Shown here piece by piece: positions 51,214 to 60,309 of a stretch of 64,000 bases of DNA. Made by a program: the position numbers and the translations under genes. The notes beneath the pieces are model-generated. The model was given only the letters and a program-made list of their open reading frames with translations. It searched no databases and was not told the origin of the DNA. Positions within the stretch are counted from its first letter, which is position 1. Every line of letters starts with the position of its first letter. The DNA is from DASPKM01 sp035628135 (GTDB lineage: Bacteria > Bacteroidota > Bacteroidia > Chitinophagales > Chitinophagaceae), in assembly GCA_035628135.1 (NCBI GenBank), contig DASPKM010000010.1, positions 806,001 to 870,000 of the forward strand, in the 5' to 3' direction.

Positions 51214-51357
51214 AAACTTGAGTTTAATAAGCCCACCGGTTTGTGGCCGGCGGGCATTAATCCTTTGGTTTTTCAATCTGCTCTGAACTCATCCATTTCA
51301 CTGGGTATTGGCACCCTGGTTTTCGTGTTTCGTGTTCTGATTGGTAGAACAAATATA

Positions 51358-51403
51358 GGAACTTTTTGGAATTATTCGGATTTTAATTAAGAAATTTTTG
51401 GAA
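51358..51403. promoter_or_regulatory. Two operator-like repeats at the XRE-S24 promoter
   Basis: GGAACTTTTTGGAA at 51,358-51,371 and a near copy AGAAATTTTTGGAA at 51,390-51,403 (12 of 14), 32 bases apart, about three helical turns. The second overlaps the predicted -33 element. A third, GGAACTTTTAGGAA (13 of 14, opposite strand), lies inside the gene at 51,638-51,651. Confidence 0.5.
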
Positions 51404-51427
51404 TTTTTTTTCAATGGTTTATCTTTG
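51395..51427 (+). promoter_or_regulatory. Consensus Bacteroidota promoter of the XRE-S24 gene
   Basis: TTTTTG (51,395-51,400), 19-base spacer, TATCTTTG (51,420-51,427), an exact TAnnTTTG match. The transcription start falls at or within a few bases of the ATG at 51,431, so the message may be leaderless. Confidence 0.65.
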
Positions 51428-51430
51428 ATT

Positions 51431-52162
51431 ATGGCTTTTGGAAAGGATATCAAGAAATTACGCGAAGAAGCGCCTATTTCGGTGCAAAAATTAGCTGACC
51501 TCATTGGCGTAGATGCAGACCGGTGGCGGAAGTGGGAGCAAAAGGACCTTGACCCCCGGCTGGAGGATACGCAATTGATCGAGGCATTTTTTGGCATGAC
51601 GCTTAACCAGATCCGGAAGCTAACATCTATTAAGAAGTTCCTAAAAGTTCCAAACAAACAATCCCAACCTCCTGATTACCTTGCCAGCAGGTGGCAGATC
51701 AAGCAACAGAACCTTCCTTACCTCGTGCCGCTTATTCCTTTCAAGGCACAGGCCGGTTATGTGCGGGCCTTTGACCAGGTAGAATTCCTGGATACGCTAG
51801 AAAGATATGCCTTGCCGCCGGGCGTGGACCCACGCGGTGCGGAATGGCGGTATTTCGAAGTACAGGGCGATAGCATGGAACCTACATTTTATTCAGGCGA
51901 TATCATTCTCGGCAGCATGGTGCCTGCCGAAGATTGGGAGCAACTCAGGAATTTCTATATATATGTTATTGTCACGCACGACAGCCTTCTCATTAAACGA
52001 ATTTTCCGGAAAACAATGGAAGAGTGGGTGCTCATCAGCGACAATGAAAAAAAATATGATCAGCAATTGATCGACGCAAAGTCTATACGCGAGCTATGGG
52101 TATTTCGCCGCCACATACAAGCCAAGGCCCCCGTGCCGAAGAAGTTTGAGATCAAGGTATGA
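51431..52162 (+). CDS. XRE-S24 repressor (LexA/CI-like)
   Basis: A 243-residue repressor. N-terminal XRE helix-turn-helix (IKKLREEAPISVQKLADLIG, DADRWRKWEQ) and a C-terminal peptidase S24 domain with the nucleophilic serine in VQGDSMEPTF and the general-base lysine in LLIKRIF. The start at 51,431 is supported by the promoter. Such proteins cleave themselves in response to RecA filaments, relieving repression on DNA damage. Operator-like repeats stand at its own promoter. The divergent phage-type genes are likely targets; the eCIS operon begins 775 bases downstream, but no operator copy is seen there. Confidence 0.85.
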   Translation: MAFGKDIKKLREEAPISVQKLADLIGVDADRWRKWEQKDLDPRLEDTQLIEAFFGMTLNQIRKLTSIKKFLKVPNKQSQPPDYLASRWQIKQQNLPYLVPLIPFKAQAGYVRAFDQVEFLDTLERYALPPGVDPRGAEWRYFEVQGDSMEPTFYSGDIILGSMVPAEDWEQLRNFYIYVIVTHDSLLIKRIFRKTMEEWVLISDNEKKYDQQLIDAKSIRELWVFRRHIQAKAPVPKKFEIKV

Positions 52163-52936
52163 GGGATTGCCGAAGCGCCGGAACCGATGCGTTTTTTGCA
52201 CAGTGTTTTCTGGCTGTTATATCGTGTTGAAGCGTGATTCACCGCATTCTATATTAAGCCAATGAACTGCATTTGCATACCCGATTACGATATGCTTCTC
52301 CAACTTGTAAGTGTTAATGCAGTTGTTGTGCTGTGTTCGCGCACAAACTTTGCGGATATACTAAGATATTAGCTGCCATGTCCATACTATCTCACACCAA
52401 TCTTCACACCCAATTTGAATATTGACTTAAACATTGCATACCGAGCATTACAGAGGACGCCAGAACGTAGTCGTTTTAATTCGCATAATAAGGCAAGGAG
52501 AACGTGACGCAACCCGAAGGCCTGCTCTGTTGAATCATCCCCTGCAATATATTATGGCGTGCAGTAACCACACTACAGTAATAAATTGTTTCCCTCCACG
52601 CAAATACGGGTTTGTACTAACAAAACAAAAAATCTTTCCGTACTTATACGCTTGTTTTTCGCTCCGCGCAGAAGTAGCTTCGATTATCAATGCACATTCC
52701 GAAGAATGCGCATCCTCTTCCGCAACAATCCTTGAAAAAGCAAACAAACACGGTATTTGATCAGTAAGCAATTCGTTTCCCCGTAATTAACGAGAATACT
52801 CCTAAGCCTGGCTCTTCCGAATTGAAAAATTCAGAAACGCTCCCTTGTGCCCTGTGTCCATATCCTATGAGCCTTCTGATTAGCGCCTTCCCAAGCTTGT
52901 ACACTTTTAATCATTCCGTAAATATCAGTCTGCATC
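52163..52936. other. 774-base leader region of the eCIS operon
   Basis: No credible gene. Short frames on both strands (52,434-52,760 and 52,535-52,771) lack domains and overlap each other. The region should hold the eCIS promoter and regulation. It contains an imperfect palindrome around ATGCGCAT (52,706-52,713). I see no clear TAnnTTTG promoter and no copy of the S24 operator. Confidence 0.5.
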
Positions 52937-53542
52937 ATGATTGATAGAGCACTTGTATTGCTTAGAGATGAGCTGGACAAGTATATAGACTTGTCCATCG
53001 GCGCCGCCGAAGTGGTGATCGATAACATCGGCTTGCTGGAAACATCCAGCGCCGACTCGCTCACGCGTCGCATCGTCATTACCCTGGTAAACATCGAAGA
53101 AGAAAGTACCCTTAAAAATAATTCACCCCTGCGCAGGGGCTTTGGCACCAGCACCGTTTATGAAAATCCACCCGTATACCTTAACCTGTACGTACTCATT
53201 ACCTGCAACTACTCCGGCGGCGATTACGAAGCTGCGCTGCAACGCCTGTCCGCAGTAGTGAAATTTTTTCAATCGCGCAACTCATTTTCATACAGCTCGC
53301 TCGGGCAAAACAACCCATTGCCCGTTGATCCCGACGTACTGGAGTTGCGCTTTACCATGGAGCTGTACACGCTCACCTTCGAACAGATCAACCACCTCTG
53401 GGGATCGCTCGGCGGCAGGCAGATTCCATTTGTAATGTACAAGCTGCGATTGGTGGCGCTCTCGGAACGCGCATTGGTGCGCGAAGTGCCGGTGATAGAA
53501 GAAATAGATGCAACCTTAAAACCTATTACAGGAGTATCATAA
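52937..53542 (+). CDS. eCIS tail-terminator/cap protein (DUF4255, Afp16/Pvc16-like)
   Basis: A 201-residue protein of the DUF4255 family: MIDRALVLLRDELDKYI, IVITLVNIEEESTLKNN, PVYLNLYVLITCNYSGGDYEAALQRLS, LELRFTMELYTLTFEQINHLWGSLGG and PFVMYKLRLVAL are its hallmarks. In Afp and PVC particles it ends tube and sheath growth at the distal end. It opens the operon; its stop overlaps the next ATG (TAATG). Length is typical. Confidence 0.88.
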   Translation: MIDRALVLLRDELDKYIDLSIGAAEVVIDNIGLLETSSADSLTRRIVITLVNIEEESTLKNNSPLRRGFGTSTVYENPPVYLNLYVLITCNYSGGDYEAALQRLSAVVKFFQSRNSFSYSSLGQNNPLPVDPDVLELRFTMELYTLTFEQINHLWGSLGGRQIPFVMYKLRLVALSERALVREVPVIEEIDATLKPITGVS

Positions 53543-54864
53543 TGGCGGTAAATTTCAAAACACTGTGCGAAGTAAAATTGCTGCATGAATTTTATCTGAC
53601 CGATAAAGACGGCAGCAACATTTTCGACCTGGCCTCTCAAACAGACAGGCTCAGCTTCCTGCGCAGGCGTTTTACATTCAACTACCCCTCCGTCAACAAT
53701 CACCTTGCATACGAGCCCGCCGGCCCGCTGAAAGAAGTGTTCAAAAATTTCAGGCTGCGCATTGTTCCATCGTATTCAGGCTTCAGGTTATGCGCCTCGG
53801 TAGAAGAGCAGGAGTTGCCCGGCAACATCAAAGCATACAGACCACAAATGCCCCTTGCAGACAATATGCCCATTATAATTCAACTGAGGAAAAAAGATAC
53901 TGTGTTCGAGTCCATCAGCAACAGCATTGTTAAGAGACCGATTCCCGCCCGGTATTATTTTACCAACAGGAACCTGGGCACTACTCAGCTTTCACCGGTA
54001 TTGTCCAGGTCCCTTCCACTCCGCAACGATGCCCAAACCTACGAACAAGGAGAGTTAAACTTCGATACTTCCGACAATAAGGTAAAAGCATTCTTTTTCG
54101 AAAAGAACGGTACCAAAAACTGGGTACCCGTTAATGGTAATGGTTACGTCAATGGTAACGACCTTTCACTGCTGCCTACCAGCTTTGAATATGCTTTTAC
54201 GAAGACCGACGCGGTAAACGATGCAACATTCGTACTAAAAGATGCTGCCAATGCAACGATCTCCACCATCAACCGTACCAGCACCACGCCGTTGAATAAA
54301 GTGTCGCTCGACTACAGCGCCATTATCACCACCGCGCTAAATGGTTTTGAAAACGCCGTACCTCCGCCCCATACCCTGGAAGTAACCGCCACCAACGGGT
54401 ATAATAAAACGCACTCCATTGTGTTTTGTAATCCTGCCCTGGTGCAGCCCGCCACCTGGGGATTGGTACACCTGCAGCCACGTGTAACAGATCCCCTTTT
54501 TCATTTGCTCGATAACAGTGGGCTGCTCATCACCCGGAAAAATGCCGATGGAACAACGGTGCCTGCGCCTGTATTTGAGATCAGGATCAAAAGCAGGTTT
54601 GCATTCTGGAGATACGTGCACAATAAAAATAAAAAGCTGCAGGACAATGCCGCGCTCCATCCCTTCCTGGTATATGATGCTGCCCGGGGGCTGATGGAAA
54701 CCATCGAAATGCAGAATGCCAGCTACACGCCCGTCGAGTTCAGTCACCTGGGCGCCACCCAATACCTGCCCAACCCTGACATCGATACTCCTTTGAAAAT
54801 AGAATTGCAGCGGTTGTACACAGACATACGCGTACCGGAATCGGACCTGTTTAAATCATTATAA
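53542..54864 (+). CDS. eCIS-associated protein of unknown function
   Basis: A 440-residue protein, translationally coupled to the DUF4255 gene by a TAATG overlap. It begins KTLCEVKLLHEFYLTDKDG, is rich in beta structure and has IEIxxR-type strands (FEIRIKSRFAFWRYVH). It lacks a signal peptide and membrane helices. Beta-rich proteins next to the cap gene occur in Bacteroidota eCIS loci. A structural or cap-associated role is likely; its family has no name I can recognise. Confidence 0.65.
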   Translation: MAVNFKTLCEVKLLHEFYLTDKDGSNIFDLASQTDRLSFLRRRFTFNYPSVNNHLAYEPAGPLKEVFKNFRLRIVPSYSGFRLCASVEEQELPGNIKAYRPQMPLADNMPIIIQLRKKDTVFESISNSIVKRPIPARYYFTNRNLGTTQLSPVLSRSLPLRNDAQTYEQGELNFDTSDNKVKAFFFEKNGTKNWVPVNGNGYVNGNDLSLLPTSFEYAFTKTDAVNDATFVLKDAANATISTINRTSTTPLNKVSLDYSAIITTALNGFENAVPPPHTLEVTATNGYNKTHSIVFCNPALVQPATWGLVHLQPRVTDPLFHLLDNSGLLITRKNADGTTVPAPVFEIRIKSRFAFWRYVHNKNKKLQDNAALHPFLVYDAARGLMETIEMQNASYTPVEFSHLGATQYLPNPDIDTPLKIELQRLYTDIRVPESDLFKSL

Positions 54865-54897
54865 AAAAGTTTTCATCACTAATACAAATCAATATTT

Positions 54898-56307
54898 ATG
54901 GCAGCGAAAGAATACAAAACCCCGGGAGTATATATAGAGGAGATCCCGAAGCTCCCGCCATCCATTGCTTCCGTTGAAACTGCTATTCCTGCTTTCATCG
55001 GCTATACCGAAAAGGCGCAGCTCAAGGAGCCCGGCGACCTTTTGATGAAGCCGACCCGCATTACATCCATGCTGGAATACGAGCAGTACTTCGGTGGCCC
55101 ATTGCCCGAAACAACTATCCAGGTTACCATCGACACCACGCAAAGCAACAAGATAGACGTGCAGGGCAAGGTGCTGACCCCCAGCAAATACCTGATGTAC
55201 TATTCGCTGCAGATGTTCTTCATCAATGGCGGCGGAGACTGCTACATCGTTTCGGTGGGCGACTACAGCGGCGGCGGAGTAATAGATACCGCCACCTTAC
55301 AGGCAGGCCTAACCGAAGTTTCCAAGGTAAACGAGGTAACCCTTATACTCTTCCCCGACGGGTTGAACATTACCGCGCCTGGTAATTATTATGCGCTGCA
55401 AAAAGAGGCCATTGACCAAGCCGCCGAACTGGGCGACAGGTTTGTGGTGATGGATGTTTGGGTAAACCCCGCCGATGTAGCCTTTAATCCCATTCAAACT
55501 TTCCGGGACTTCGATTTTGGAGAGGTAGACAAAAGAAAATATGCTGCGGTTTATTACCCGCGCATACTCACACGCCTGGACTATCAATATGATCCTTCCG
55601 GCAGTACGGTTACCATTGTGGGCAAAGGCGATGGATCGCTGAGCGGCACGCTGGCCGAACTGAAAGGTAAGAACAACGCATACTTCTTTATGGCAAAGGG
55701 CGCCATTACCGACATAGATATGCTGCTGCCCGCATCTTCGGCCGTAGTAGGAAAATATGCATCGGTGGATAATACCCGCGGCGTATGGAAAGCCCCCGCG
55801 AACGTGGGAATTGACTTTGCCGTGCAGCCGGAAAAAATTGTTACCCATAAAGAACAGGAAAACCTGAACGTAGATGTAGTAAGCGGCAAATCGATCAACG
55901 TTATCCGCAGCTTCCCCGGCCGCGGTCCCGCATTGATCTGGGGTGCGCGCACCCTGGCGGGCAACGATAACGAATGGCGATACATTTCTGTGCGCAGGTT
56001 CTTTAACATGGTGGAAGAATCCACCAAGAATGCTACTGAGGCATTTGTGTTTGAGCCTAATGACCGCAACACCTGGATACGCGTGAAATCGATGATAGAA
56101 AATTACCTCACCCAGCAATGGAAGGCCGGCGCCCTTATGGGCACCACTACCCGCGAAGCTTTCTTTGTGAAAGTAGGGTTGAACGAAACCATGACCGAAC
56201 TGGATATATGGGAGGGCCGTATGATAGTTGAAATAGGCATGGCGGTTGTACGCCCGGCTGAATTCATCATCCTGCGCTTCATGCACAAAATGCTCCAGGA
56301 ATCTTAA
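54898..56307 (+). CDS. Contractile tail sheath protein
   Basis: A 469-residue sheath protein (Afp2/3/4, Pvc2-4, gp18-like). YKTPGVYIEEIPKLPPSIASVET is the typical N-terminus, AIPAFIGYTEKA follows, and LIWGARTLAGNDNEWRYISVRRFFNMVEES and TREAFFVKVGLNETMTELDIWEGRMIVEIGMAVVRPAEFIILRFMHKM (cited in part) the conserved C-terminal handshake region. Only one sheath gene is in view, where Afp has three, so the sheath is simpler. Contraction drives the inner tube through a target membrane. Confidence 0.93.
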   Translation: MAAKEYKTPGVYIEEIPKLPPSIASVETAIPAFIGYTEKAQLKEPGDLLMKPTRITSMLEYEQYFGGPLPETTIQVTIDTTQSNKIDVQGKVLTPSKYLMYYSLQMFFINGGGDCYIVSVGDYSGGGVIDTATLQAGLTEVSKVNEVTLILFPDGLNITAPGNYYALQKEAIDQAAELGDRFVVMDVWVNPADVAFNPIQTFRDFDFGEVDKRKYAAVYYPRILTRLDYQYDPSGSTVTIVGKGDGSLSGTLAELKGKNNAYFFMAKGAITDIDMLLPASSAVVGKYASVDNTRGVWKAPANVGIDFAVQPEKIVTHKEQENLNVDVVSGKSINVIRSFPGRGPALIWGARTLAGNDNEWRYISVRRFFNMVEESTKNATEAFVFEPNDRNTWIRVKSMIENYLTQQWKAGALMGTTTREAFFVKVGLNETMTELDIWEGRMIVEIGMAVVRPAEFIILRFMHKMLQES

Positions 56308-56334
56308 TCATTAATTCTTTAAAACCTCTTTAAT

Positions 56335-57450
56335 ATGGCAACCATTAGAGATCCAAAAGGTCAGCGCCAGGACGACGATAACTACAACCGCGACCGGCAC
56401 AAGGATCACGACGATTATGATCGTCCGCGTGATAATCCGCGCGAATCTCCCTGCGATGACGAGGACGACAATTGTAAGGACGGCAAACGGCCTACCGACA
56501 AAACCGTTCAGCGCGAAAGAAAAAAAGTATGCGATGAGCTGAAGGACCGCGCCTCCGAAGTGCTGCAATGGGAACAAACCCGCCACGGCGCGCATCAATT
56601 GTACAACGATAAAAAATGCTGCTTCGTTAAAACAGAAACCAACTACCAGTACTACCGCAACATGGAACTAATGGTAGGCATCGAGCTGTTGCAGGTGAAT
56701 GAAGGCATTAAAGACAATGTTACGGCCTATAAAAAATGGAACGATGACCTGGCGGCCACGCTGAAAGAGCTGGTAAAAACCATCAAAGAAGCCAAGGACA
56801 AGGTAAAAGACCTGAAAGAGGCGGCCTGCAAGCTCAACACCTGCATTAACGACAGTTGCCAGGCAACGCAGCGCAAGATACTCACCGGCGAATCGTACGA
56901 CAATTGCAAAGACAACGACAACGAAGTAAAAGACAATTGCAATGCAACCGAAGTACTGAAAGACCTGGAAGAGATCCCAATGATCTTCCTGCACGACATG
57001 AACATCATCTTCAACTCCGCTACAAGAGTGGCCGGCATACAAATGTTCTCCAACGTGCACACGCTGGATCCGCTGCAAAAAACCCTGCAGGAAAAATCGA
57101 AGGCCTTCGACGACTTCATCCAGGAAAAAATGAAGAAGGGCGCAGAAGACTTGAAGAAAGGACAGGAAGACCTTTCAAAAGCAGTGCAGGAACTTACCAA
57201 ATCTACCACCGGCCTGTACGGTAAGCGCAGCGGTTATAAAGGATTGAAGCGGACAGTGGAAGAAATATGCGAATGCCGTTGCAAGTGCATCAATACCGAT
57301 GGTGATGAAAACCGTTTGGAAGATTGCAAATGCCGCATTTGCGACATCTGCGACGAAGTGAAGACAGGCGTATGCAAACCAGACGACAACCCGGTTTGCC
57401 GGCCTAAACAACACCCGCAACAGGACCAAACCCAATCTTACACTTATTAA
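56335..57450 (+). CDS. Cysteine-rich coiled-coil eCIS protein 1
   Basis: A 371-residue protein of unknown family between sheath and tube genes. The first 60 residues are extremely hydrophilic (D, R, N), the middle is coiled coil (about 130-165 and 245-290) and the C-terminus is a dense cysteine cluster (EICECRCKCIN, DCKCRICDIC). In total it has 20 cysteines. This is odd for a cytosolic assembly protein, and suggests metal binding or disulfides formed outside the cell. No signal peptide. It may be a packaged or tip-associated protein or a scaffold; neither is shown. Next gene is a related type, nine bases downstream. Confidence 0.65.
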   Translation: MATIRDPKGQRQDDDNYNRDRHKDHDDYDRPRDNPRESPCDDEDDNCKDGKRPTDKTVQRERKKVCDELKDRASEVLQWEQTRHGAHQLYNDKKCCFVKTETNYQYYRNMELMVGIELLQVNEGIKDNVTAYKKWNDDLAATLKELVKTIKEAKDKVKDLKEAACKLNTCINDSCQATQRKILTGESYDNCKDNDNEVKDNCNATEVLKDLEEIPMIFLHDMNIIFNSATRVAGIQMFSNVHTLDPLQKTLQEKSKAFDDFIQEKMKKGAEDLKKGQEDLSKAVQELTKSTTGLYGKRSGYKGLKRTVEEICECRCKCINTDGDENRLEDCKCRICDICDEVKTGVCKPDDNPVCRPKQHPQQDQTQSYTY

Positions 57451-57459
57451 TAACATCTT

Positions 57460-58398
57460 ATGCTGACACAACATAACTATTGCCCGCTTCCGCCTGATTG
57501 GGATGATGAAATCATAGAATGCTGCCCGGAAAATCCCACAGACGAACCACCCGGTTCGGATTGCTGCTACGATACGTGGAAAGAGCAACTGGACCGCGTA
57601 AACAGGAAGTTCAAGGAAGCCGATGAAAGGGCCAAGCGCCTGCAACGCCAACTGGACTCCGCCATTTTGTTCCGCGACAAATACAAAACCTGGCACGAAG
57701 ACCTGTTCCGCGCCAATGAACTGGCTGAATACATCTGCCAGCACATGCACGTATTTGCTTCGCAGGTTGACAATATCTGCTGCACTACGCAAAATGGCGT
57801 GCAGGCGGTTAACCTGCTGTTCTGCATGGTCAGGGACTTCTACCTGCGCGTAGACAAGCTGAAAGAAGAATACGATCAACTGATCAATTGCATCAAATGC
57901 CTGAACAGGCCCGAGCTCAACGGCGGCATCATCGACTGCCTGGGCGAATATTATAAAAAGCTGGAAGTGGTGATCAACACCCGCGACAAGATCATAGAGC
58001 TGCTGGTGAAAGCGATGAAGATGGCGTTCGAGCTAAACTCGGCTATCTGTTCGCGTTATGGCTTGCAAAAGATCGTTCTCGAGTGGCAACGCACCCTCAA
58101 TTGCAGGTGGGTTAGCACCGAAGAAGATCAATACAAGGGCAAGCACAAGCCCGATAAAGGCGATAAGGATTGCAGGCTGCCCGAGACCTGCGAGCTGGAG
58201 CCCATGCTCACCTTCCCGCTGAAGAACGATCCTTATTACACCGATCTGAAGCACGACCGCCAGTATTGGGAAGACAGGATCGACACGTTGAACGATGAGC
58301 TCCTGACAGCCAATAAGGAAAAAGAAGTGTTGCTCACCAATAAGACCAACCTTGAAAAGGCTATCGTGGAAGTTGATCCGAAAACAAAATGCAAATAA
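57460..58398 (+). CDS. Cysteine-rich coiled-coil eCIS protein 2
   Basis: A 312-residue protein with 17 cysteines and long helical segments (about 35-75, 120-190, 265-305). Opening segment CPLPPDWDDEIIECCPEN, then a CC pair, is distinctive. Like its neighbour it lacks a signal peptide and known domains. The two are probably a functional pair and are followed by the tube genes. Their constant place in the assembly operon suggests structural or cargo work. Confidence 0.65.
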   Translation: MLTQHNYCPLPPDWDDEIIECCPENPTDEPPGSDCCYDTWKEQLDRVNRKFKEADERAKRLQRQLDSAILFRDKYKTWHEDLFRANELAEYICQHMHVFASQVDNICCTTQNGVQAVNLLFCMVRDFYLRVDKLKEEYDQLINCIKCLNRPELNGGIIDCLGEYYKKLEVVINTRDKIIELLVKAMKMAFELNSAICSRYGLQKIVLEWQRTLNCRWVSTEEDQYKGKHKPDKGDKDCRLPETCELEPMLTFPLKNDPYYTDLKHDRQYWEDRIDTLNDELLTANKEKEVLLTNKTNLEKAIVEVDPKTKCK

Positions 58399-58432
58399 TT
58401 AAAAATCTTTTTACCATTTAAAAGCATTTATC

Positions 58433-58900
58433 ATGGCAGCAAAAGGCGACTATCCTATTCCAAAGTTCCACTTCCGCGTGGAATGGGGAACTGATTTCAG
58501 GATTGGCTTTACTGAAGTAAGCGGGCTGGATTTTGAAAGAGAGGTGATTGAGTACCGCGAAGGCAATAGCAAAAGCTACAGTAAGACCAGCCAGCCCGGC
58601 CTTGAAAAACTGAGCAAGGTTACCTGCAAACGCGGCACGTTCGAAGGCGATTACGACTTCTACAAGGAGTGGAGAAAGAACGTGCTGTTCCAGGAAGGCA
58701 ACAGAACAGGTTCGCAATACCGCAGAACGGTTACCATCATTTTACTGAATGAGAACCATGAACCGATGATAACCTGGAAGCTCAGGAACGCATGGCCCTC
58801 CAAGGTACAATCTACTGACCTGAAGGCCGATGCCAATGAAGTGGCCATCGAAACCATGGAGCTGGTACACGAAGGACTTGAAATTATGAACGTTGACTGA
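58433..58900 (+). CDS. Tail tube protein 1 (Afp1/gp19-like)
   Basis: A 155-residue tube protein: IPKFHFRVEWGTDFRIGFTEVSGLDFEREVIEYREG is the conserved start (cited in part), with KLSKVTCKRGTFEGDYDFYKEWRK and ETMELVHEGLEI at the end. Hexamers stack into the inner tube that passes through the sheath. Family length is normal. First of two tube paralogues, with only two bases between. Confidence 0.92.
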   Translation: MAAKGDYPIPKFHFRVEWGTDFRIGFTEVSGLDFEREVIEYREGNSKSYSKTSQPGLEKLSKVTCKRGTFEGDYDFYKEWRKNVLFQEGNRTGSQYRRTVTIILLNENHEPMITWKLRNAWPSKVQSTDLKADANEVAIETMELVHEGLEIMNVD

Positions 58901-58902
58901 TC

Positions 58903-59406
58903 ATGGCTGAGCCATTACCATACCAGGTACACCAGCACGTTGGCTTTCACTTCCGCGTGGTATTCGAGGGATTGAAGAAAGACGATGGATCGGCGGCAGA
59001 CCGCTCGGTTGAATCATCGATGGAAATGCGGTTTCAATCAGTTTCAGGTCTTGATGCTTCCCTGGAAACAGAAAGCGTGAAAGAAGGAGGCGAGAACAGG
59101 TTCGAGCACATGATACCCACGCGCAGGAAGTATTCTCCATTGGTGTTGAAGCGCGGCTTGCTGAGGTTGGAAGATTCTGCACTTTCCCAATGGTTCCGCC
59201 GTGCATTTGAAGATGAGAAAGTGGAACCACTGCCGCATGTTGACATTCAGTTGTTGAACGAAGACCATTTGCCACTGCTGTTCTGGAAAGCGATTTGGGT
59301 TTGGCCTAAGAGCTGGAAGGTAGGCGAGCTGAATGCAGAGCGCGGCGAAGTGCTGATAGAAACCCTGGAATTGAACTACAACCGGTTTGAATTTAAAAAT
59401 GGATAG
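58903..59406 (+). CDS. Tail tube protein 2 (Afp5/gp19-like)
   Basis: A 167-residue tube paralogue: YQVHQHVGFHFRVVFEGLKK, ESVKEGGENRFEHMIPTRRKYSPLVLKRGLL and GEVLIETLELNYNRFEFKNG. By gene position it corresponds to Afp5, a tube variant placed next to the baseplate. It is divergent from the first tube (an extra loop near residues 20-35). Confidence 0.9.
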   Translation: MAEPLPYQVHQHVGFHFRVVFEGLKKDDGSAADRSVESSMEMRFQSVSGLDASLETESVKEGGENRFEHMIPTRRKYSPLVLKRGLLRLEDSALSQWFRRAFEDEKVEPLPHVDIQLLNEDHLPLLFWKAIWVWPKSWKVGELNAERGEVLIETLELNYNRFEFKNG

Positions 59407-59408
59407 CC

Positions 59409-59609
59409 ATGTGTATCGAGATCCGTGAACTGATCATAAAAGCAAGTGTTTCCGCGGGAGGCCAGCAACCCGGAGGACCTGCCGCACCAGGAGGTGCCGC
59501 GGCAGGACAGGCTGGTGGCGACAACAACGGCGTTTCTGGCAGCGAAGAAATGATAAGCACCTGTATTGAAAAAATACTTGAAATACTGAGGGAAAAAAAT
59601 GAGCGATAG
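59409..59609 (+). CDS. DUF5908 eCIS protein (Afp6-like)
   Basis: A 66-residue protein with the family ends: MCIEIRELIIKASVS at the start, and CIEKILEILREKNER at the end. Between them is a Gly/Ala/Pro linker (GGQQPGGPAAPGGAAAG). Found in this place in nearly all eCIS loci; its role is not fixed but likely structural or regulatory of assembly. It overlaps the LysM gene by 11 bases. Confidence 0.85.
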   Translation: MCIEIRELIIKASVSAGGQQPGGPAAPGGAAAGQAGGDNNGVSGSEEMISTCIEKILEILREKNER

Positions 59610-60309
59610 AAAAGAACTTTTAAAGATCACGATCCATTCGTACAGCGACCGTAACTACGATGCGTCCAGCGAAGATATCAGCCGCAGGTTTGTGATTCCC
59701 ATCAACCCGGAATCATTCACTAAAAACTATAAGATAGAGCTGGACCAGCGCAGGGGCCACGGTAATCATGGCACGGACCCCAGGTTCAAATCCACCGTAC
59801 CCGAACAGTTGAAGCTCGATTTTGTGCTGGACGGCACCAAGACCATGGAAGGCTACAAGTATACTGCGGAAGATAAAAAAGAAGTAAAAGATCAACTGGC
59901 GGCCTTCCTGAGCGCGGTATATGATTTTGAAGGCGAGATACACCGGCCCAGGTTCTTAAAATTGTTTTGGGGAGAAGACATGAAGTTTCCCTGCATTCTC
60001 TCCAACCTCGATATCAATTATACATTGTTCAATCCCGATGGCACACCCCTGCGGGTAAAGATCAGCGCCACCTTCCTGAACTACCTTGCCCAACAGGCAA
60101 GAACGGCAAGGGAGAAACAGGCATCGCCAGATCTTACGCATTACAGGAAAGCGACTGCCAGCGACCGGCTGGACCTGATGACGCATAAAATTTACAACGA
60201 CAGTAAATACTTCCTGCAGGTGGGCAAGGCCAATGGATTGACAAGCATCAGGAACCTTAAGCCGGGCCTCGATATTTATTTTCCACCATTCGATAAAAAC
60301 GAAGCCTGA
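59599..60309 (+). CDS. LysM-domain tail/baseplate protein (Afp7-like)
   Basis: A 236-residue protein: FVIPINPESFTKNYKIELDQR begins the family domain, KFPCILSNLDINYTLFNPDGTPLRVKISATF follows (cited in part) and residues 195-230 form a LysM (YFLQVGKANGLTSIRNLKPGLDIYFP). In Afp it links the tube to the baseplate. Its TGA overlaps the spike gene ATG (TGATG). Confidence 0.9.
   Translation: MSDRKELLKITIHSYSDRNYDASSEDISRRFVIPINPESFTKNYKIELDQRRGHGNHGTDPRFKSTVPEQLKLDFVLDGTKTMEGYKYTAEDKKEVKDQLAAFLSAVYDFEGEIHRPRFLKLFWGEDMKFPCILSNLDINYTLFNPDGTPLRVKISATFLNYLAQQARTAREKQASPDLTHYRKATASDRLDLMTHKIYNDSKYFLQVGKANGLTSIRNLKPGLDIYFPPFDKNEA

Noticed and set aside
52434..52771. Overlapping short frames on both strands upstream of the eCIS operon
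   Set aside because: No domain, poor start signals, mutually overlapping; treated as intergenic.
55309..56286. Minus-strand frame of 325 codons in the sheath gene
   Set aside because: Antisense of a certain sheath gene; the product has no domain and unlikely composition (His/Tyr/Gly-rich).
57175..57879. Minus-strand frame of 234 codons across the two cysteine-rich genes
   Set aside because: Antisense shadow caused by biased codons; crosses the gap between two real genes.
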